Below are positions 43,418 through 53,055 of a DNA stretch of 64,000 bases, in pieces. The translations under genes were made by a program, and so were the position numbers. How positions within the stretch are numbered: the stretch's first letter is position 1; every line of letters begins with the position of its first letter. The stretch lies in the NCBI GenBank assembly GCA_020632575.1, contig JACKFH010000003.1, forward strand, positions 62,001 to 126,000, read 5' to 3'. The notes under the pieces are model-generated. The model ran no database searches and was not told the DNA's origin. It saw only the letters and a list, made by a program, of their open reading frames with translations. The stretch comes from Candidatus Omnitrophota bacterium. Its GTDB lineage: Bacteria; Hinthialibacterota; Hinthialibacteria; OLB16.

Positions 43418-44617
43418 TTGAAGGCCCTCGAAAACTTACTCGACAAAGTTCGGCCGCTTTTTGAAAAGGGTGGGAAACTTCAAAAGTTTCACGCCGCGTT
43501 CGAAGCGGGAGAAACTTTTTTTCTGACCCCTCCGTGGGTCACCAAAAGCGGACCGCATGTCCGGGACCCGATCGATTTGAAGAGGGTCATGATCACTGTG
43601 GTCGTGGCGCTGCTCCCATGCACATTGTTCGGGATTTACAACGCCGGTTACCAGTCCTTGAGAGCGCAAGGGATCGACCCGACTCTGATCGCTTCGTTCA
43701 TGACCGGACTTCCCTTGGTTCTGCCCATCATCATTGTTTCTTACGCGGTCGGTGGAACCTGGGAAGCCATTTTCGCCATCGTTCGCGGTCATGAAATCAA
43801 TGAGGGATTTCTGGTGACTGGCCTTCTCTTCCCGCTGACCTTGCCACCCACGATGCCGCTTTGGATGGTGGCGCTGGGGGTTTCGTTCGGTGTGGTCATC
43901 GGCAAGGAAATTTTCGGCGGGACGGGGATGAACATCCTCAACCCCGCGCTAACTGGAAGGGCGTTTCTGTTCTTCGCATACCCGGCCCACATTTCGGGCG
44001 ACGCCTGTTGGGTCGGAACCCCCGCGGATTCGTCCAAGTTGGTGGATGGCTATTCCGGCGCGACCGGACTGCTGCTCACCCATGGCGGGGGAGCGGGAAC
44101 TCACGCCACCGATATCCTGGCCTCCACCAATTACGGCGACTTCAGTTGGATGAACATGTTTCTCGGTTTCATTCCAGGAAGCATTGGCGAGACCTCAACG
44201 CTCTGTTGCCTCATCGGCGCCGCGATCCTGATCGCCACCGGCATCGGGTCCTGGAGAGTGATGGTGGCTTGCGTGGTGGGAATGGGCGCCACCGCGACCC
44301 TTCTTAATCTTTTGGCGGGCCCCGGATCGAGCGCCTTTCTGACATTGCCGGCTTATTATCATTTCGTCATGGGCGGATTCGCTTTCGGCGCCGTGTTCAT
44401 GGCCACCGACCCGGTCTCCTGCGCCACCACCGACAAAGGTAAGTGGGTGTACGGAATCTGTATCGGAATCTTGGCCACCCTGATTCGGACCGTAAACCCG
44501 GCCTACCCCGAGGGCATGATGCTGGCCATTCTGTTCATGAACATTTTCGCGCCTCTGATTGACCACTATGTGGTCCAGGCCAACATGAAGAGGAGGGAAC
44601 TCCGATATGCAGGATAG
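43418..44617 (+). CDS. nqrB: Na+-NQR subunit B
   Basis: NqrB is the main membrane subunit carrying a covalently bound FMN and riboflavin and forming part of the Na+ path. The 399-residue polytopic protein has the flavinylation site GYSGATGL with acceptor Thr216. The segments PALTGRAFLFFAYPAHISGD and VMGGFAFGAVFMATDPVSCATT are also conserved. It uses a TTG start with AAGAAGGA upstream. Its end overlaps nqrC by 11 nt. ApbE encoded downstream should attach the FMN. Confidence 0.95.
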   Translation: MKALENLLDKVRPLFEKGGKLQKFHAAFEAGETFFLTPPWVTKSGPHVRDPIDLKRVMITVVVALLPCTLFGIYNAGYQSLRAQGIDPTLIASFMTGLPLVLPIIIVSYAVGGTWEAIFAIVRGHEINEGFLVTGLLFPLTLPPTMPLWMVALGVSFGVVIGKEIFGGTGMNILNPALTGRAFLFFAYPAHISGDACWVGTPADSSKLVDGYSGATGLLLTHGGGAGTHATDILASTNYGDFSWMNMFLGFIPGSIGETSTLCCLIGAAILIATGIGSWRVMVACVVGMGATATLLNLLAGPGSSAFLTLPAYYHFVMGGFAFGAVFMATDPVSCATTDKGKWVYGICIGILATLIRTVNPAYPEGMMLAILFMNIFAPLIDHYVVQANMKRRELRYAG

Positions 44618-45347
44618 TCTCCTGAAGAATCCCTTTGTATTCGCGACGCTCATTTGCGTCGTTTGCAGCGCGGCTCTCTCGCTTTGCGCCAGCGGGCTCC
44701 GTCCGATCCAAGAACGGAACCAGCAGATTTATCAGCATCGAAACATTCTTCTCGCGGTGGGTATCCCGAGCGATCCCGATACCGAGGACATTTCCGCCGA
44801 ACAGGTAGAGCAGATCTTTGAGGAAAAAATGAAGAAAGTGACGATCGACGCGGATGGGAACCCGGTCGAAGCGCCGGCCGATACCTCCGCCGATTCGGAG
44901 AGTGAAAACCCGGACGTCTATCAACTCTACGAGTTCCAGGAGGACGGCGAGGTCAAGGCCTACGTTCTGCCCATGACCGGGCAGGGGTTGTGGGGGCCCA
45001 TCTCCGGTTACCTCGCTCTCGAACCCGACTGCAACACCATCAAGGGAGTCACCTTTTTCACCAAGATGGAGACCCCGGGTCTCGGCGCGGAGATCTCGAA
45101 CCCCCCCTTCGAGAGCCAGTTCCCCGGCAAGCATGTTTTCGACAAGGATGGGAACCTTGTGTCCATCAATGTCGTGAAAGGAAAAGCCGAAGAGGTCGCC
45201 CCCAAACAAATCGACCACTCGGTCGATGGGGTCAGCGGCGCCACGATCACCAGCAATGGCGTCCAGGCGATGCTCCTCGATTGGTTGACCCGCTACGAAC
45301 CTTATTTCAAGAAGGTCAAAGAACAACATAGAAAGGAAGCCGCCTGA
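44607..45347 (+). CDS. nqrC: Na+-NQR subunit C
   Basis: NqrC carries the second covalent FMN on the periplasmic side. The 246-residue product has a single N-terminal membrane helix (about 9-29) and the flavinylation motif SVDGVSGATITSNGVQ with acceptor Thr213. An Asp/Glu-rich insertion around 82-105 is unremarkable. It overlaps nqrB by 11 nt and nqrD follows after 1 nt. Confidence 0.95.
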   Translation: MQDSLLKNPFVFATLICVVCSAALSLCASGLRPIQERNQQIYQHRNILLAVGIPSDPDTEDISAEQVEQIFEEKMKKVTIDADGNPVEAPADTSADSESENPDVYQLYEFQEDGEVKAYVLPMTGQGLWGPISGYLALEPDCNTIKGVTFFTKMETPGLGAEISNPPFESQFPGKHVFDKDGNLVSINVVKGKAEEVAPKQIDHSVDGVSGATITSNGVQAMLLDWLTRYEPYFKKVKEQHRKEAA

Positions 45348-45348
45348 A

Positions 45349-46035
45349 ATGAGCCAACCCGCAACGACCACGCCGGTGGAAGAGGCCCCCAAGCCTAAGG
45401 CGCCGGTTGTCACTTTCACCAAAAAAGAGCGGAAGATCCTCACGGATCCTCTCTGGGACAACAATCCGATCACCCTCCAGATCCTCGGGATCTGCTCCGC
45501 CCTCGCCGTGACCGTGCAGATGAACACCGCGTTGGTGATGTCGCTCGGCGTCATCTTTGTGGTCTCGCTCTCGAACGTTTTGATCTCAATGATCCGGAAC
45601 TACATTCCCGACTCGATCCGAATCATCGTTTACATGGCGGTGATCGCTTCTCTGGTGATTGTGGTGGATCAGTTTCTCCAGGCGTATCTGTTCGAGCTGA
45701 GTCTCGCGTTGAGCGTCTTCGTCGGATTGATCATCACCAACTGTATCGTAATGGGACGCGCCGAGGCCTTCGCTTCCAAGAATCCGGTTTGGCCCTCTTT
45801 TCTCGATGGCATCGGAAACACATTGGGCTATAGCGTGGTTCTTTTGATCGTCGCCTCCGTGCGCGAGATCCTCGGGAAGGGCACTTGGTTCGGAATTCAC
45901 CTCATCCCCGATCGCCTGTATGACCTGGGGTACATGAACAACGGTCTCATGGTGCTTTCCCCCGGAGCGTTCCTGATTGTGGGCCTCCTGGTGTGGAGCC
46001 AAAGATCGATTTCCGGTTACGCGGAGGAAGCCTAA
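45349..46035 (+). CDS. nqrD: Na+-NQR subunit D
   Basis: NqrD is one of two homologous six-helix subunits (D and E) that bind a 2Fe-2S cluster at their interface and form the ion path. The 228-residue product has an N-terminal soluble extension of about 25 residues (Pro/Thr/Lys-rich), then membrane helices, with the conserved GLIITNCIVMGRAEAFASKN containing the cluster-ligand Cys. It lies 1 nt after nqrC and 2 nt before nqrE. Confidence 0.95.
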   Translation: MSQPATTTPVEEAPKPKAPVVTFTKKERKILTDPLWDNNPITLQILGICSALAVTVQMNTALVMSLGVIFVVSLSNVLISMIRNYIPDSIRIIVYMAVIASLVIVVDQFLQAYLFELSLALSVFVGLIITNCIVMGRAEAFASKNPVWPSFLDGIGNTLGYSVVLLIVASVREILGKGTWFGIHLIPDRLYDLGYMNNGLMVLSPGAFLIVGLLVWSQRSISGYAEEA

Positions 46036-46037
46036 TC

Positions 46038-46652
46038 ATGGAACATTATCTGAGCCTACTGATCAAATCGATCTTCGTGGAAAACATTCTCCTGGTGTCA
46101 TTCCTGGGAATGTGTTCGTTTCTGGCCTGCTCGAAGAAATTGGAGACGGCGCTTGGGCTGGGGATCGCGGTCACCTTCGTTCAAACGCTGACCGTTCCCA
46201 CCAATTGGTTGATCCGCGAATACATGTTGAAGAAAGGCGCCTTGGCCTGGGTGGGTCCCAGTTTCGCCGAACTCGACCTTTCCTTTTTGAATCTGATCAC
46301 TTTCATCGCGGTGATCGCCGCCCTGGTTCAGGTCGTGGAGATGATCATCGATCGATTCAGCCCGGCGCTTTACGCCGCGCTTGGGGTTTTCCTTCCGCTC
46401 ATTACGGTGAACTGCGCCATCTTGGGTGGATCGTTGTTCATGGTGGAGCGGAAGCTCAACTTCCCCGAGTCGATCACTTATGGGGTCGGATCCGGTTTAG
46501 GCTGGTTCCTGGCCATTGTCGCGCTCGCCTCGATTCGGGAAAAAATTCGCTATTCCAACATCCCTCCCGGACTGCGCGGCCTTGGCATCACCTTCATTAT
46601 TACCGGTCTCATGTCGATGGCGTTCATGTCGTTTTCGGGCATTAAACTCTAG
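46038..46652 (+). CDS. nqrE: Na+-NQR subunit E
   Basis: NqrE pairs with NqrD. The 204-residue product begins MEHYLSLLIKSIFVENILL, contains LGMCSFLACSKK and LITVNCAILGGSLFM with the conserved cysteines, and has six membrane helices. The start is ATG at 46038 with GGAGGA just upstream; the open frame back to 45993 is shadow of nqrD. About 54 bp separate it from nqrF. Confidence 0.95.
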   Translation: MEHYLSLLIKSIFVENILLVSFLGMCSFLACSKKLETALGLGIAVTFVQTLTVPTNWLIREYMLKKGALAWVGPSFAELDLSFLNLITFIAVIAALVQVVEMIIDRFSPALYAALGVFLPLITVNCAILGGSLFMVERKLNFPESITYGVGSGLGWFLAIVALASIREKIRYSNIPPGLRGLGITFIITGLMSMAFMSFSGIKL

Positions 46653-46706
46653 TCGCTTTTCGCGTTCCCGAGGAATCAACCGAACGAGAAAGGAAAAGGA
46701 ACTTCG

Positions 46707-47933
46707 ATGTGGTTTGAAACATTTAGCGGCACAGTGATCTTCACCGGCGCCATTCTCGCGCTGGTGGCGGTGATCCAAGCCTCCAGGGCCGCGCTGGTCA
46801 ACACCGGCGACGTCAACATCACGGTTAACGGGGACAATGAGAACCCGATCAAGGTTCCGGCCGGGAGCACCCTGTTGAGCGCGCTCGCCAGCAAGCATGT
46901 TTATCTCCCCTCGGCGTGCGGCGGCGGCGGAACCTGCGCGATGTGCAAATGCCAGGTCTTGGAAGGTGGCGGCGATATCCTACCCACTGAAACCTCCTTG
47001 ATCTCCCGTGGCGAACAGAAAGAGCATTGGCGGTTGAGTTGCCAGGTGAAGATTCGCCAGGATTTGAAGATTCATGTTCCCGATGAAATCTTCAAAATTC
47101 AAAAATGGGAATGCACTGTCCGATCGAACCAGAATGTCGCGACCTTCATCAAGGAGCTGATCCTGGAATTGCCCAAGGGAGAAAACCTCAACTTCACCGC
47201 CGGCGGTTACATCCAGATTTATATCCCTCCGTACAATCTCACTTACAGCGAGTTCGAGGTCGAGAAGGAATATCACGAGGATTGGGACACCTTCAAACTT
47301 TGGGACCTGAAAGCCTCGAACGACGAAGAGATCTTCCGCGCTTATTCCATGGCCAACCATCCGGCTGAGGGCAATATCGTCATGTTGAATGTGCGTATCG
47401 CCACGCCCCCTCCTCGAACCGAGGGGATTCCGCCTGGGAAAGCCTCCTCCTATATCTTCAATCTCAAACCGGGAGACAAGGTCACGGTCAGCGGGCCTTA
47501 CGGCGAGTTTTTCGCCAAGGACACCAAACGAGAGATGGTGTACATCGGCGGCGGCGCGGGCATGGCCCCGATGCGCAGTCACCTGTTCGATCTCTTCCAC
47601 ACGAGAAAGACCGATCGCAAGGTGAGTTTTTGGTATGGCGCCCGTTCGATGCGCGAGAACTTCTATGAGGATGAATTCCAAGCGATCCAAAAGGATTTCC
47701 CGAATTTCTCCTACAACCTGGCGCTCTCGGCTCCCCTGCCGGAAGATAATTGGGAGGGCCCGACCGGATTTATCCACCAGGTCCTTTTGGACAATTACCT
47801 GAAAGACCATCCCGATCCGGGTGAAATCGAGTACTACTTGTGCGGTCCGCCAATGATGATCGACGCGGTGCAGCGGATGCTCGACGACCTCGGAGTGGAA
47901 CCGGAGATGATTGCTTACGACTCCTTTGGATGA
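46707..47933 (+). CDS. nqrF: Na+-NQR subunit F
   Basis: NqrF is the NADH dehydrogenase module. The 408-residue product has one N-terminal membrane helix (about 8-28) and a 2Fe-2S domain with C71, C77, C80 and C112 (CGGGGTCAMCKC ... SCQ). The FAD-binding domain shows RAYSMANHPAEGN, and the NADH domain has YIGGGAGMAPMRSHL plus a C-terminal YYLCGPPMMIDAVQRML. All key residues look intact. It is the last structural gene of the complex and is followed 11 nt later by apbE. Confidence 0.96.
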   Translation: MWFETFSGTVIFTGAILALVAVIQASRAALVNTGDVNITVNGDNENPIKVPAGSTLLSALASKHVYLPSACGGGGTCAMCKCQVLEGGGDILPTETSLISRGEQKEHWRLSCQVKIRQDLKIHVPDEIFKIQKWECTVRSNQNVATFIKELILELPKGENLNFTAGGYIQIYIPPYNLTYSEFEVEKEYHEDWDTFKLWDLKASNDEEIFRAYSMANHPAEGNIVMLNVRIATPPPRTEGIPPGKASSYIFNLKPGDKVTVSGPYGEFFAKDTKREMVYIGGGAGMAPMRSHLFDLFHTRKTDRKVSFWYGARSMRENFYEDEFQAIQKDFPNFSYNLALSAPLPEDNWEGPTGFIHQVLLDNYLKDHPDPGEIEYYLCGPPMMIDAVQRMLDDLGVEPEMIAYDSFG

Positions 47934-47944
47934 TGTGATAGAAG

Positions 47945-49063
47945 ATGTTTCTCCAACCATCGGGGGCGCGATTCACCGCGCCCCCGTCCTTTATTCACCG
48001 CCTCGCCCTACTCACCGCCTCCCTGTTGTTTTCATTTTTGCTTGGATGCGCAAATAACTCTGGACCCAGCGCTGAAACGGAATGGAAGCAAATCACCCTT
48101 TCCGGGGCCACCATGGGAACCTCTTACCACGTTAAGGTCGTGGTTCCATCGACCGAGAACCCGGATTCCGAGGCGATCAAGCAAGAGATCGATTCGGACT
48201 TGGCTCAGTTCAACAAACTCCTGTCCACTTACGATCCCGACAGCGAACTTTCCCGCTTCAACCAACACCGTTCGACCGAGCCTTTTCCGGTTTCTCCTCA
48301 GACCCTCGAGGTGGTTCGAGCGGCTTATGAAATCTACCATCAATCCGGCGGCGTGTTTGATCCTTCGGTGAGCCCTCTCATCGATCTGTGGGGGTTTGGC
48401 AGTCAGGGGTCGAAACTCGAACCCCCCTCCGCCAAGGCCATCGAGGAGGCGACATCGGCCATCGGAATGAACCGGTTGGCGATTGCGGAGGATTCCCTTT
48501 CCAAGGAGATTCCGGACCTCCAACTCAACCTGTCGGCGATCGCGAAGGGCTATGGGGTGGATGTCATCGCGAACGTATTGTTCGACGAGGGTTTCGAGGA
48601 CCTGATGGTGGAGATCGGAGGAGAGGTGGTAGTGCGTGGGAAAAACCTCAAACGCCAGCCCTGGACCATTGGGGTCGACTCCCCAAATCAAGCCCCCGGT
48701 CAACGGAACCTGATCGAGACCTTGTCCTTGGACGATTGCGCGGTGGCCACATCGGGGGACTATCGAAACGCCTTCGAGTACAATGGGAGACTGTACTCCC
48801 ACATCATCGATCCGAGGACCGGGTGGCCGATTCCCGAGTCGGTGAAGAGTGTGACTGTGATCGCGCCGACCTGTATGGTGGCGGACGGGGCCGCGACCGC
48901 GATCATGGCGCTGGGGGCCGAAAAGGGGCTAAAATGGGCGGAGGAGCGCAAGGACCTTGAGGCTTTGGTCTTTGTCAAGGATGATGAGAAGGAATTCGAA
49001 AGACTCCAGACCTCCGGTATGGAGAAGTATCTTTACAATCAAAACAAACAAGATGTCCCTTAG
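47945..49063 (+). CDS. apbE: FAD:protein FMN transferase ApbE (lipoprotein)
   Basis: ApbE attaches FMN to threonine in NqrB and NqrC. The 372-residue protein has a lipoprotein signal with lipobox FLLGC (Cys about residue 35) and then the ApbE domain: MGTSYHVKVV, SGGVFDPSVSPLIDLWGFG, LSAIAKGYGVDVIA, and ATSGDYRNAF ... SHIIDPRTGWPI with the metal-binding region near DGAATAIMALG. It lies 11 nt after nqrF, matching its role in maturing the complex outside the cytoplasm. Confidence 0.96.
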   Translation: MFLQPSGARFTAPPSFIHRLALLTASLLFSFLLGCANNSGPSAETEWKQITLSGATMGTSYHVKVVVPSTENPDSEAIKQEIDSDLAQFNKLLSTYDPDSELSRFNQHRSTEPFPVSPQTLEVVRAAYEIYHQSGGVFDPSVSPLIDLWGFGSQGSKLEPPSAKAIEEATSAIGMNRLAIAEDSLSKEIPDLQLNLSAIAKGYGVDVIANVLFDEGFEDLMVEIGGEVVVRGKNLKRQPWTIGVDSPNQAPGQRNLIETLSLDDCAVATSGDYRNAFEYNGRLYSHIIDPRTGWPIPESVKSVTVIAPTCMVADGAATAIMALGAEKGLKWAEERKDLEALVFVKDDEKEFERLQTSGMEKYLYNQNKQDVP

Positions 49064-49081
49064 GACGATTTGGAGGTTTCA

Positions 49082-49960
49082 ATGAAGTTTCGTTATTTCT
49101 TATGGATCCCCTTCTTTGCGATTGGCGCCCTTTGTGTGGCGCGCGAGTCGAACATCGAACGGGATCCCCTTGTGCCGGGCGAACCCTACACAGAGGTCAT
49201 GCCGGTGAGCGAGTACGAGTTTAAAATGGCGCCGATTCCGGGTGGAACGGTGGAAATTCCCGACCCCGACAATCCCGGATCGACCAAAACCGTGGATGTC
49301 AGTCCCTTTTGGATTTGCGAAACCGAGACGACCTGGCAGATGTTCGATCCTTTTGTCGATTTGGAGGAGCGGGCTTTCATGCTCGACCTGCCGATCGATC
49401 CGGATGGCATCACCGGTCCGACCCCCCCTTATGTTCCCCCCGACCAGGGATGGGGCAAGGAGGATTTCGCCGCGCTAACGATGTCCTTCCACTCCGCCGA
49501 AATGTATTGCCGCTGGCTCTCCAAGGAGACGGGACGCAAGTACCGTCTGCCGACCGAGGCGGAATGGATCTATGCCTGCACCGCCGGTGGAAAGTCAGTG
49601 ATCAAGCCGGAGGACCTCGACCGTTACGCCTGGTTCGCGGCGAATTCGGAATCCCAGACTCACCCGGTCAAGTCCAAAGAGCCGAACGCTTGGGGACTCT
49701 ATGACATGCTCGGGAACGCGGCCGAATTTTGCATCGGTTCGGACGGCACGCCGGTGTTGAGGGGCGGCTGGTACGCGCTTGGAGCGGATGAGGTCTCCGC
49801 CTCGGCGCGCGTTCCGCAATCCACCGAGAACCTGAACAAATGGTTGGAGAAGGACCCGCAGATTCCCAAGAGCAAATGGTGGCTTGCGGGGCCGACTTAC
49901 CATAGTTTCCGGGTGGTTTGCGAGGGAGATTCGGAAATCAAAACCGCCGCGTCCGAGTGA
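49082..49960 (+). CDS. Sulfatase-modifying-factor-like (FGE-sulfatase domain) secreted protein
   Basis: The 292-residue protein has a signal-peptide-like N-terminus (FLWIPFFAIGALC) and a domain of the formylglycine-generating-enzyme/SUMF1 fold. Landmarks are FWICETETTWQMF, YRLPTEAEWIYACTAGG, NAWGLYDMLGNAAEF, LRGGWYA and a terminal FRVVCE. Typical catalytic Cys pairs of true FGE are not evident, so it is likely a lectin-like or structural relative. ATG at 49082 has GGAGG at 49072-49076. It lies 18 nt after apbE, at the end of the nqr transcription unit; a functional link to Na+-NQR is not obvious. Confidence 0.8.
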   Translation: MKFRYFLWIPFFAIGALCVARESNIERDPLVPGEPYTEVMPVSEYEFKMAPIPGGTVEIPDPDNPGSTKTVDVSPFWICETETTWQMFDPFVDLEERAFMLDLPIDPDGITGPTPPYVPPDQGWGKEDFAALTMSFHSAEMYCRWLSKETGRKYRLPTEAEWIYACTAGGKSVIKPEDLDRYAWFAANSESQTHPVKSKEPNAWGLYDMLGNAAEFCIGSDGTPVLRGGWYALGADEVSASARVPQSTENLNKWLEKDPQIPKSKWWLAGPTYHSFRVVCEGDSEIKTAASE

Positions 49961-50102
49961 TTGTGGGAAGGGGCTAGTTCCCCACCTTGTCAGGGTCTCG
50001 GCAAAAGTGAGACAATCCCCGGGGTTGAGGATTGAGATGGACTCTTCCTTGATTTCTGGAAGATTTGAATTTTTTTGACTCTTGAATAGGAGGTGCCCGA
50101 AG

Positions 50103-51413
50103 ATGTCTGAGGAAAGAAAAGAATCCCCCGCCACGGGGGTTTCCCGGCGTGGATTCATTCGCAACAGCGCCGCTGTGGGAGCGGCCGCGGCGATGACCAA
50201 ACATATCCCCGCCTCGTTCGCGAAAAGCGGCCCGGAGGAGATCCGTGTCGGCCTGATCGGATGCGGCGGCCGTGGAACCGGCGCGGCTGGGAATACGATG
50301 AGTTCCGCCGAGAACGTTCATGTGGTCGCGATGGCCGACGCGTTCGAGGACCGTCTGGCGAGTTCTCGTGACAATTTGAACAAAGACGAAAGTCTCAAGG
50401 GGAAATTCCTAGTCGAGGATGACCGCTGCTTTGTCGGTTTCGACGCTTACAAAGAGTTGTTGGCTCTCGATGATGTCAACATGGTGATTTTGGCCACTCC
50501 GCCAGGATTTCGCCCGTATCACTTGGCGGCCGCTGTCGAGGCGGGGAAACACATATTCGCCGAGAAGCCGTTCGGCGTCGATCCCACCGCGATTCGATTG
50601 GCAATTGACGCCTCACGGAAGGCTGACGAAAAAGGTCTGAAAATCGTTGGCGGCACTCAGCGCCGTCACCAGGACCACTACCTCGCCGCGATGAAACATG
50701 TCCACAACGGCGACCTTGGAAAAGTCATTTCCATGAACGTCTACTGGAACGGAAGCCCTCTCTGGTATCACCGTCCCGGACCCGACTGGTCGGAGATGGA
50801 GAACCAGATGCGGAACTGGTACTACTACAACTGGCTCTGCGGGGATCACATTGTCGAGCAGCATGTTCACAACCTGGATGTCGGCAACTGGGCGATGATG
50901 GACAAGACCCCGGTGCGCTGCTGGGGAATGGGGGGACGTCAACTTCGAACCGATCCTCGTTTTGGCGAGATCTTCGACCACTTCGCCATCGAGTTCGAGT
51001 ACGATGACGGGACCGTGATGACCAGCCAGTGCCGTCAGATGAAGAACTGCAAGAACGATGTCCGCGAGGCGATTTTCTGCCAGAACGGCACGCTCTACGC
51101 GGATTCGAATTCGGCCAAGGTTGTGGGCGCGGTCGAGAAGGAATGGAAAGACAGCCCGAACCCGTATGTTCAGGAGCACACCGACCTGATCGACGCGATC
51201 CGTAACGACAAGCCCCTTAACGAGGGCGAGCGGGTGGCCAATTCGACGATGTGCGCGATCATGGGTCGTCTCGCCGCTTACACCGGCAAGGAAGTGACCT
51301 GGGATTTCGTGATGAACGAGTCGAAACTCGACCTGATGCCCAAGGAGCTGGCATGGAACGACAACGTTCCCAAGCCGGAAGTGGCGACTCCAGGCGAAAC
51401 GGAACTGGTCTGA
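50103..51413 (+). CDS. Gfo/Idh/MocA family oxidoreductase with Tat signal
   Basis: The 436-residue NAD(P)-dependent oxidoreductase begins with a twin-arginine signal (VSRRGFIRNSAAVGAAAAM). A Rossmann domain follows (IRVGLIGCGGRGTGAAGN), then the EKPFGVDPTAIR motif with the conserved Lys, and the C-terminal alpha/beta domain with GGTQRRHQDHY. Exported Gfo/Idh/MocA enzymes are abundant in planctomycetes and verrucomicrobia, where they probably act on sugar derivatives. ATG at 50103 follows AGGAGGTG (50087-50094). A strong terminator lies just downstream, so it is its own unit. Confidence 0.92.
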   Translation: MSEERKESPATGVSRRGFIRNSAAVGAAAAMTKHIPASFAKSGPEEIRVGLIGCGGRGTGAAGNTMSSAENVHVVAMADAFEDRLASSRDNLNKDESLKGKFLVEDDRCFVGFDAYKELLALDDVNMVILATPPGFRPYHLAAAVEAGKHIFAEKPFGVDPTAIRLAIDASRKADEKGLKIVGGTQRRHQDHYLAAMKHVHNGDLGKVISMNVYWNGSPLWYHRPGPDWSEMENQMRNWYYYNWLCGDHIVEQHVHNLDVGNWAMMDKTPVRCWGMGGRQLRTDPRFGEIFDHFAIEFEYDDGTVMTSQCRQMKNCKNDVREAIFCQNGTLYADSNSAKVVGAVEKEWKDSPNPYVQEHTDLIDAIRNDKPLNEGERVANSTMCAIMGRLAAYTGKEVTWDFVMNESKLDLMPKELAWNDNVPKPEVATPGETELV

Positions 51414-51435
51414 GAGTACATAGACTTCAAAAGGA

Positions 51436-51474
51436 AAGGGCCGGGAGAGAGATCTTCCGGCCCTTTTTTCTTTT
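51436..51474 (+). terminator. Intrinsic terminator after the Gfo/Idh/MocA gene
   Basis: AAGGGCCGG (51436-51444) pairs with CCGGCCCTT (51457-51465), a 9-bp stem with a 12-base loop, followed by a T-rich run to about 51474. It lies 22 bp beyond the stop codon. Confidence 0.92.
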
Positions 51475-51602
51475 GCCCCAACCTTTGATTACCTTCGAAC
51501 TATCTTGATCTACCAACAAGTCCCGTCGATCTTTCTCTTGATCCTGTAAATGATGTACGCTTCAAGGTCAGTCGTGCAGAACTTTCTTGTGGAGTGAAAC
51601 CC

Positions 51603-52964
51603 ATGTCCAATATCGCGGAACAAATGGCCGCTTACGCGGAACAGTTGAAGTTCGAACATCTCAAACCGGAAACGGTCAAAGAAGTGAAACGGCGGTTGCT
51701 TGATTCCATCGCTTGCTCGTTGGGGGCCAATGGGAACACGCCGCCGGAGATCGCTAAACGGATCGCCGGCGCGGTGAACTGCGAACCAGGGTCGAATGTG
51801 ATCGGGACCGGTCATGCTTCCTCGCCGGATATGGCGGCGTTCGCCAACGGGACCCAGTTCCGTTACCTCGATTACAACGACACCTACCTCTCTCTCGAAC
51901 CCTGCCACCCCAGCGACAACTTTGCAGCCACCCTCGCCATCGCTACTTGGAAATCGATCGGCGGGAAAGAGTTCATCACGGCCTCGGCGTTGGCTTACGA
52001 AATCCTTTGCCGTCTCTGCGACGCGAAGAGTATCCGCTTGAACAACTGGGATCATGTGACCTACGGAAACTTTTCCGCCGCCCTGGGCGCGAGCAAACTT
52101 TTGGGCTTGAATGCCGAAGCGATGGTCCACGCGCTCGGCCTGGTGGGGACACCCAACAATGCTCTGCGCCAGACCCGTGTCGGGGAACTCTCGATGTGGA
52201 AGGGCTGCGCCTTCGCGAACGCCTCCCGCGCTGGAGTCTTTGCGGCGATGTTGGCAGCCGAGGGGATGACCGGGCCTGCTCCGATTTTCGAGGGAGAGAA
52301 AGGTTTCTTCGATCGGGTTTCGGGACCCTTTGATCTGACCCTTCCGGGGCCGGGGGAAAGCCCCGACATGATTCTCGGAACCTATATCAAGTTCTGGCCC
52401 GCCGAGTACCACTCGCAAACCGCGATCGAGATTGTACTGAACAAACGTGAGGAGATCGGCCCGGCGGAGAATATTGAGGAGATTTTGATCGAGAGTTTTG
52501 ACGCCGCGGTCGACATCATCGGCGAGGAAGAGGAGAAGTGGAATCCTCACTCACGAGAGACGGCGGACCATTCGATGCCTTACCTCGTGGCGGTGGCTCT
52601 GATGGATGGCAAGGTCGATCTCGACTCCTTCACTCCCGAACGGATTGCCGATCCCGAACTGCGCGCCCTTGTTCACAAGGTCAAGATCGTGCGCAACGAC
52701 GAGCTCTCGGCAAAGTATCCCGATGGCATCCCGAACATTGTGACAGTCACCACCAAGGACGGAAAAAAAGTTTCGGATCGACTGGATTACGCTCACGGTC
52801 ATCCCAACAACCCGCTCGCCGATGAGGAGATTGTCGAGAAGCTGAAACGTTTGGGCGGCCCCTATCTCTCCGAGGAGCGGATGGATTCTATTTCGGAGTT
52901 TGTCTTCGACCTAGAGAACCAACAGAACCTGAAAACCTTGGCTGAAATGTGCGTGTGGTCGTAG
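51603..52964 (+). CDS. MmgE/PrpD family protein
   Basis: The 453-residue product belongs to the MmgE/PrpD family (2-methylcitrate dehydratase and relatives). Visible segments are EVKRRLLDSIACSLGANG, FRYLDYNDTYLSLEPCHPSDNF, ALGASKLLGLNAEAMVHALGLVG and KFWPAEYHSQTAIE. The substrate is unknown; no methylcitrate genes are nearby. ATG at 51603 follows TGGAG; GTG at 51594 is also in frame. The gene is flanked by the Gfo terminator upstream and a palindromic repeat downstream. Confidence 0.9.
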   Translation: MSNIAEQMAAYAEQLKFEHLKPETVKEVKRRLLDSIACSLGANGNTPPEIAKRIAGAVNCEPGSNVIGTGHASSPDMAAFANGTQFRYLDYNDTYLSLEPCHPSDNFAATLAIATWKSIGGKEFITASALAYEILCRLCDAKSIRLNNWDHVTYGNFSAALGASKLLGLNAEAMVHALGLVGTPNNALRQTRVGELSMWKGCAFANASRAGVFAAMLAAEGMTGPAPIFEGEKGFFDRVSGPFDLTLPGPGESPDMILGTYIKFWPAEYHSQTAIEIVLNKREEIGPAENIEEILIESFDAAVDIIGEEEEKWNPHSRETADHSMPYLVAVALMDGKVDLDSFTPERIADPELRALVHKVKIVRNDELSAKYPDGIPNIVTVTTKDGKKVSDRLDYAHGHPNNPLADEEIVEKLKRLGGPYLSEERMDSISEFVFDLENQQNLKTLAEMCVWS

Positions 52965-52989
52965 CCTGAGCGGTCCTCCGCTTTCTGCT

Positions 52990-53010
52990 CCCCTCCCTTG
53001 ATGGGAGGGG
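52990..53010. repeat. REP-like hairpin after the MmgE/PrpD gene
   Basis: CCCCTCCC (52990-52997) and GGGAGGGG (53003-53010) form a perfect 8-bp stem with a five-base loop, followed by CTGGGGGAGGGTGA. The motif is like the one at 4360-4390. It separates convergent genes and has no T-run. Confidence 0.5.
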
Positions 53011-53055
53011 CTGGGGGAGGGTGAAGCAGCAAGTAAACGCCAAGATCACTCCCCC

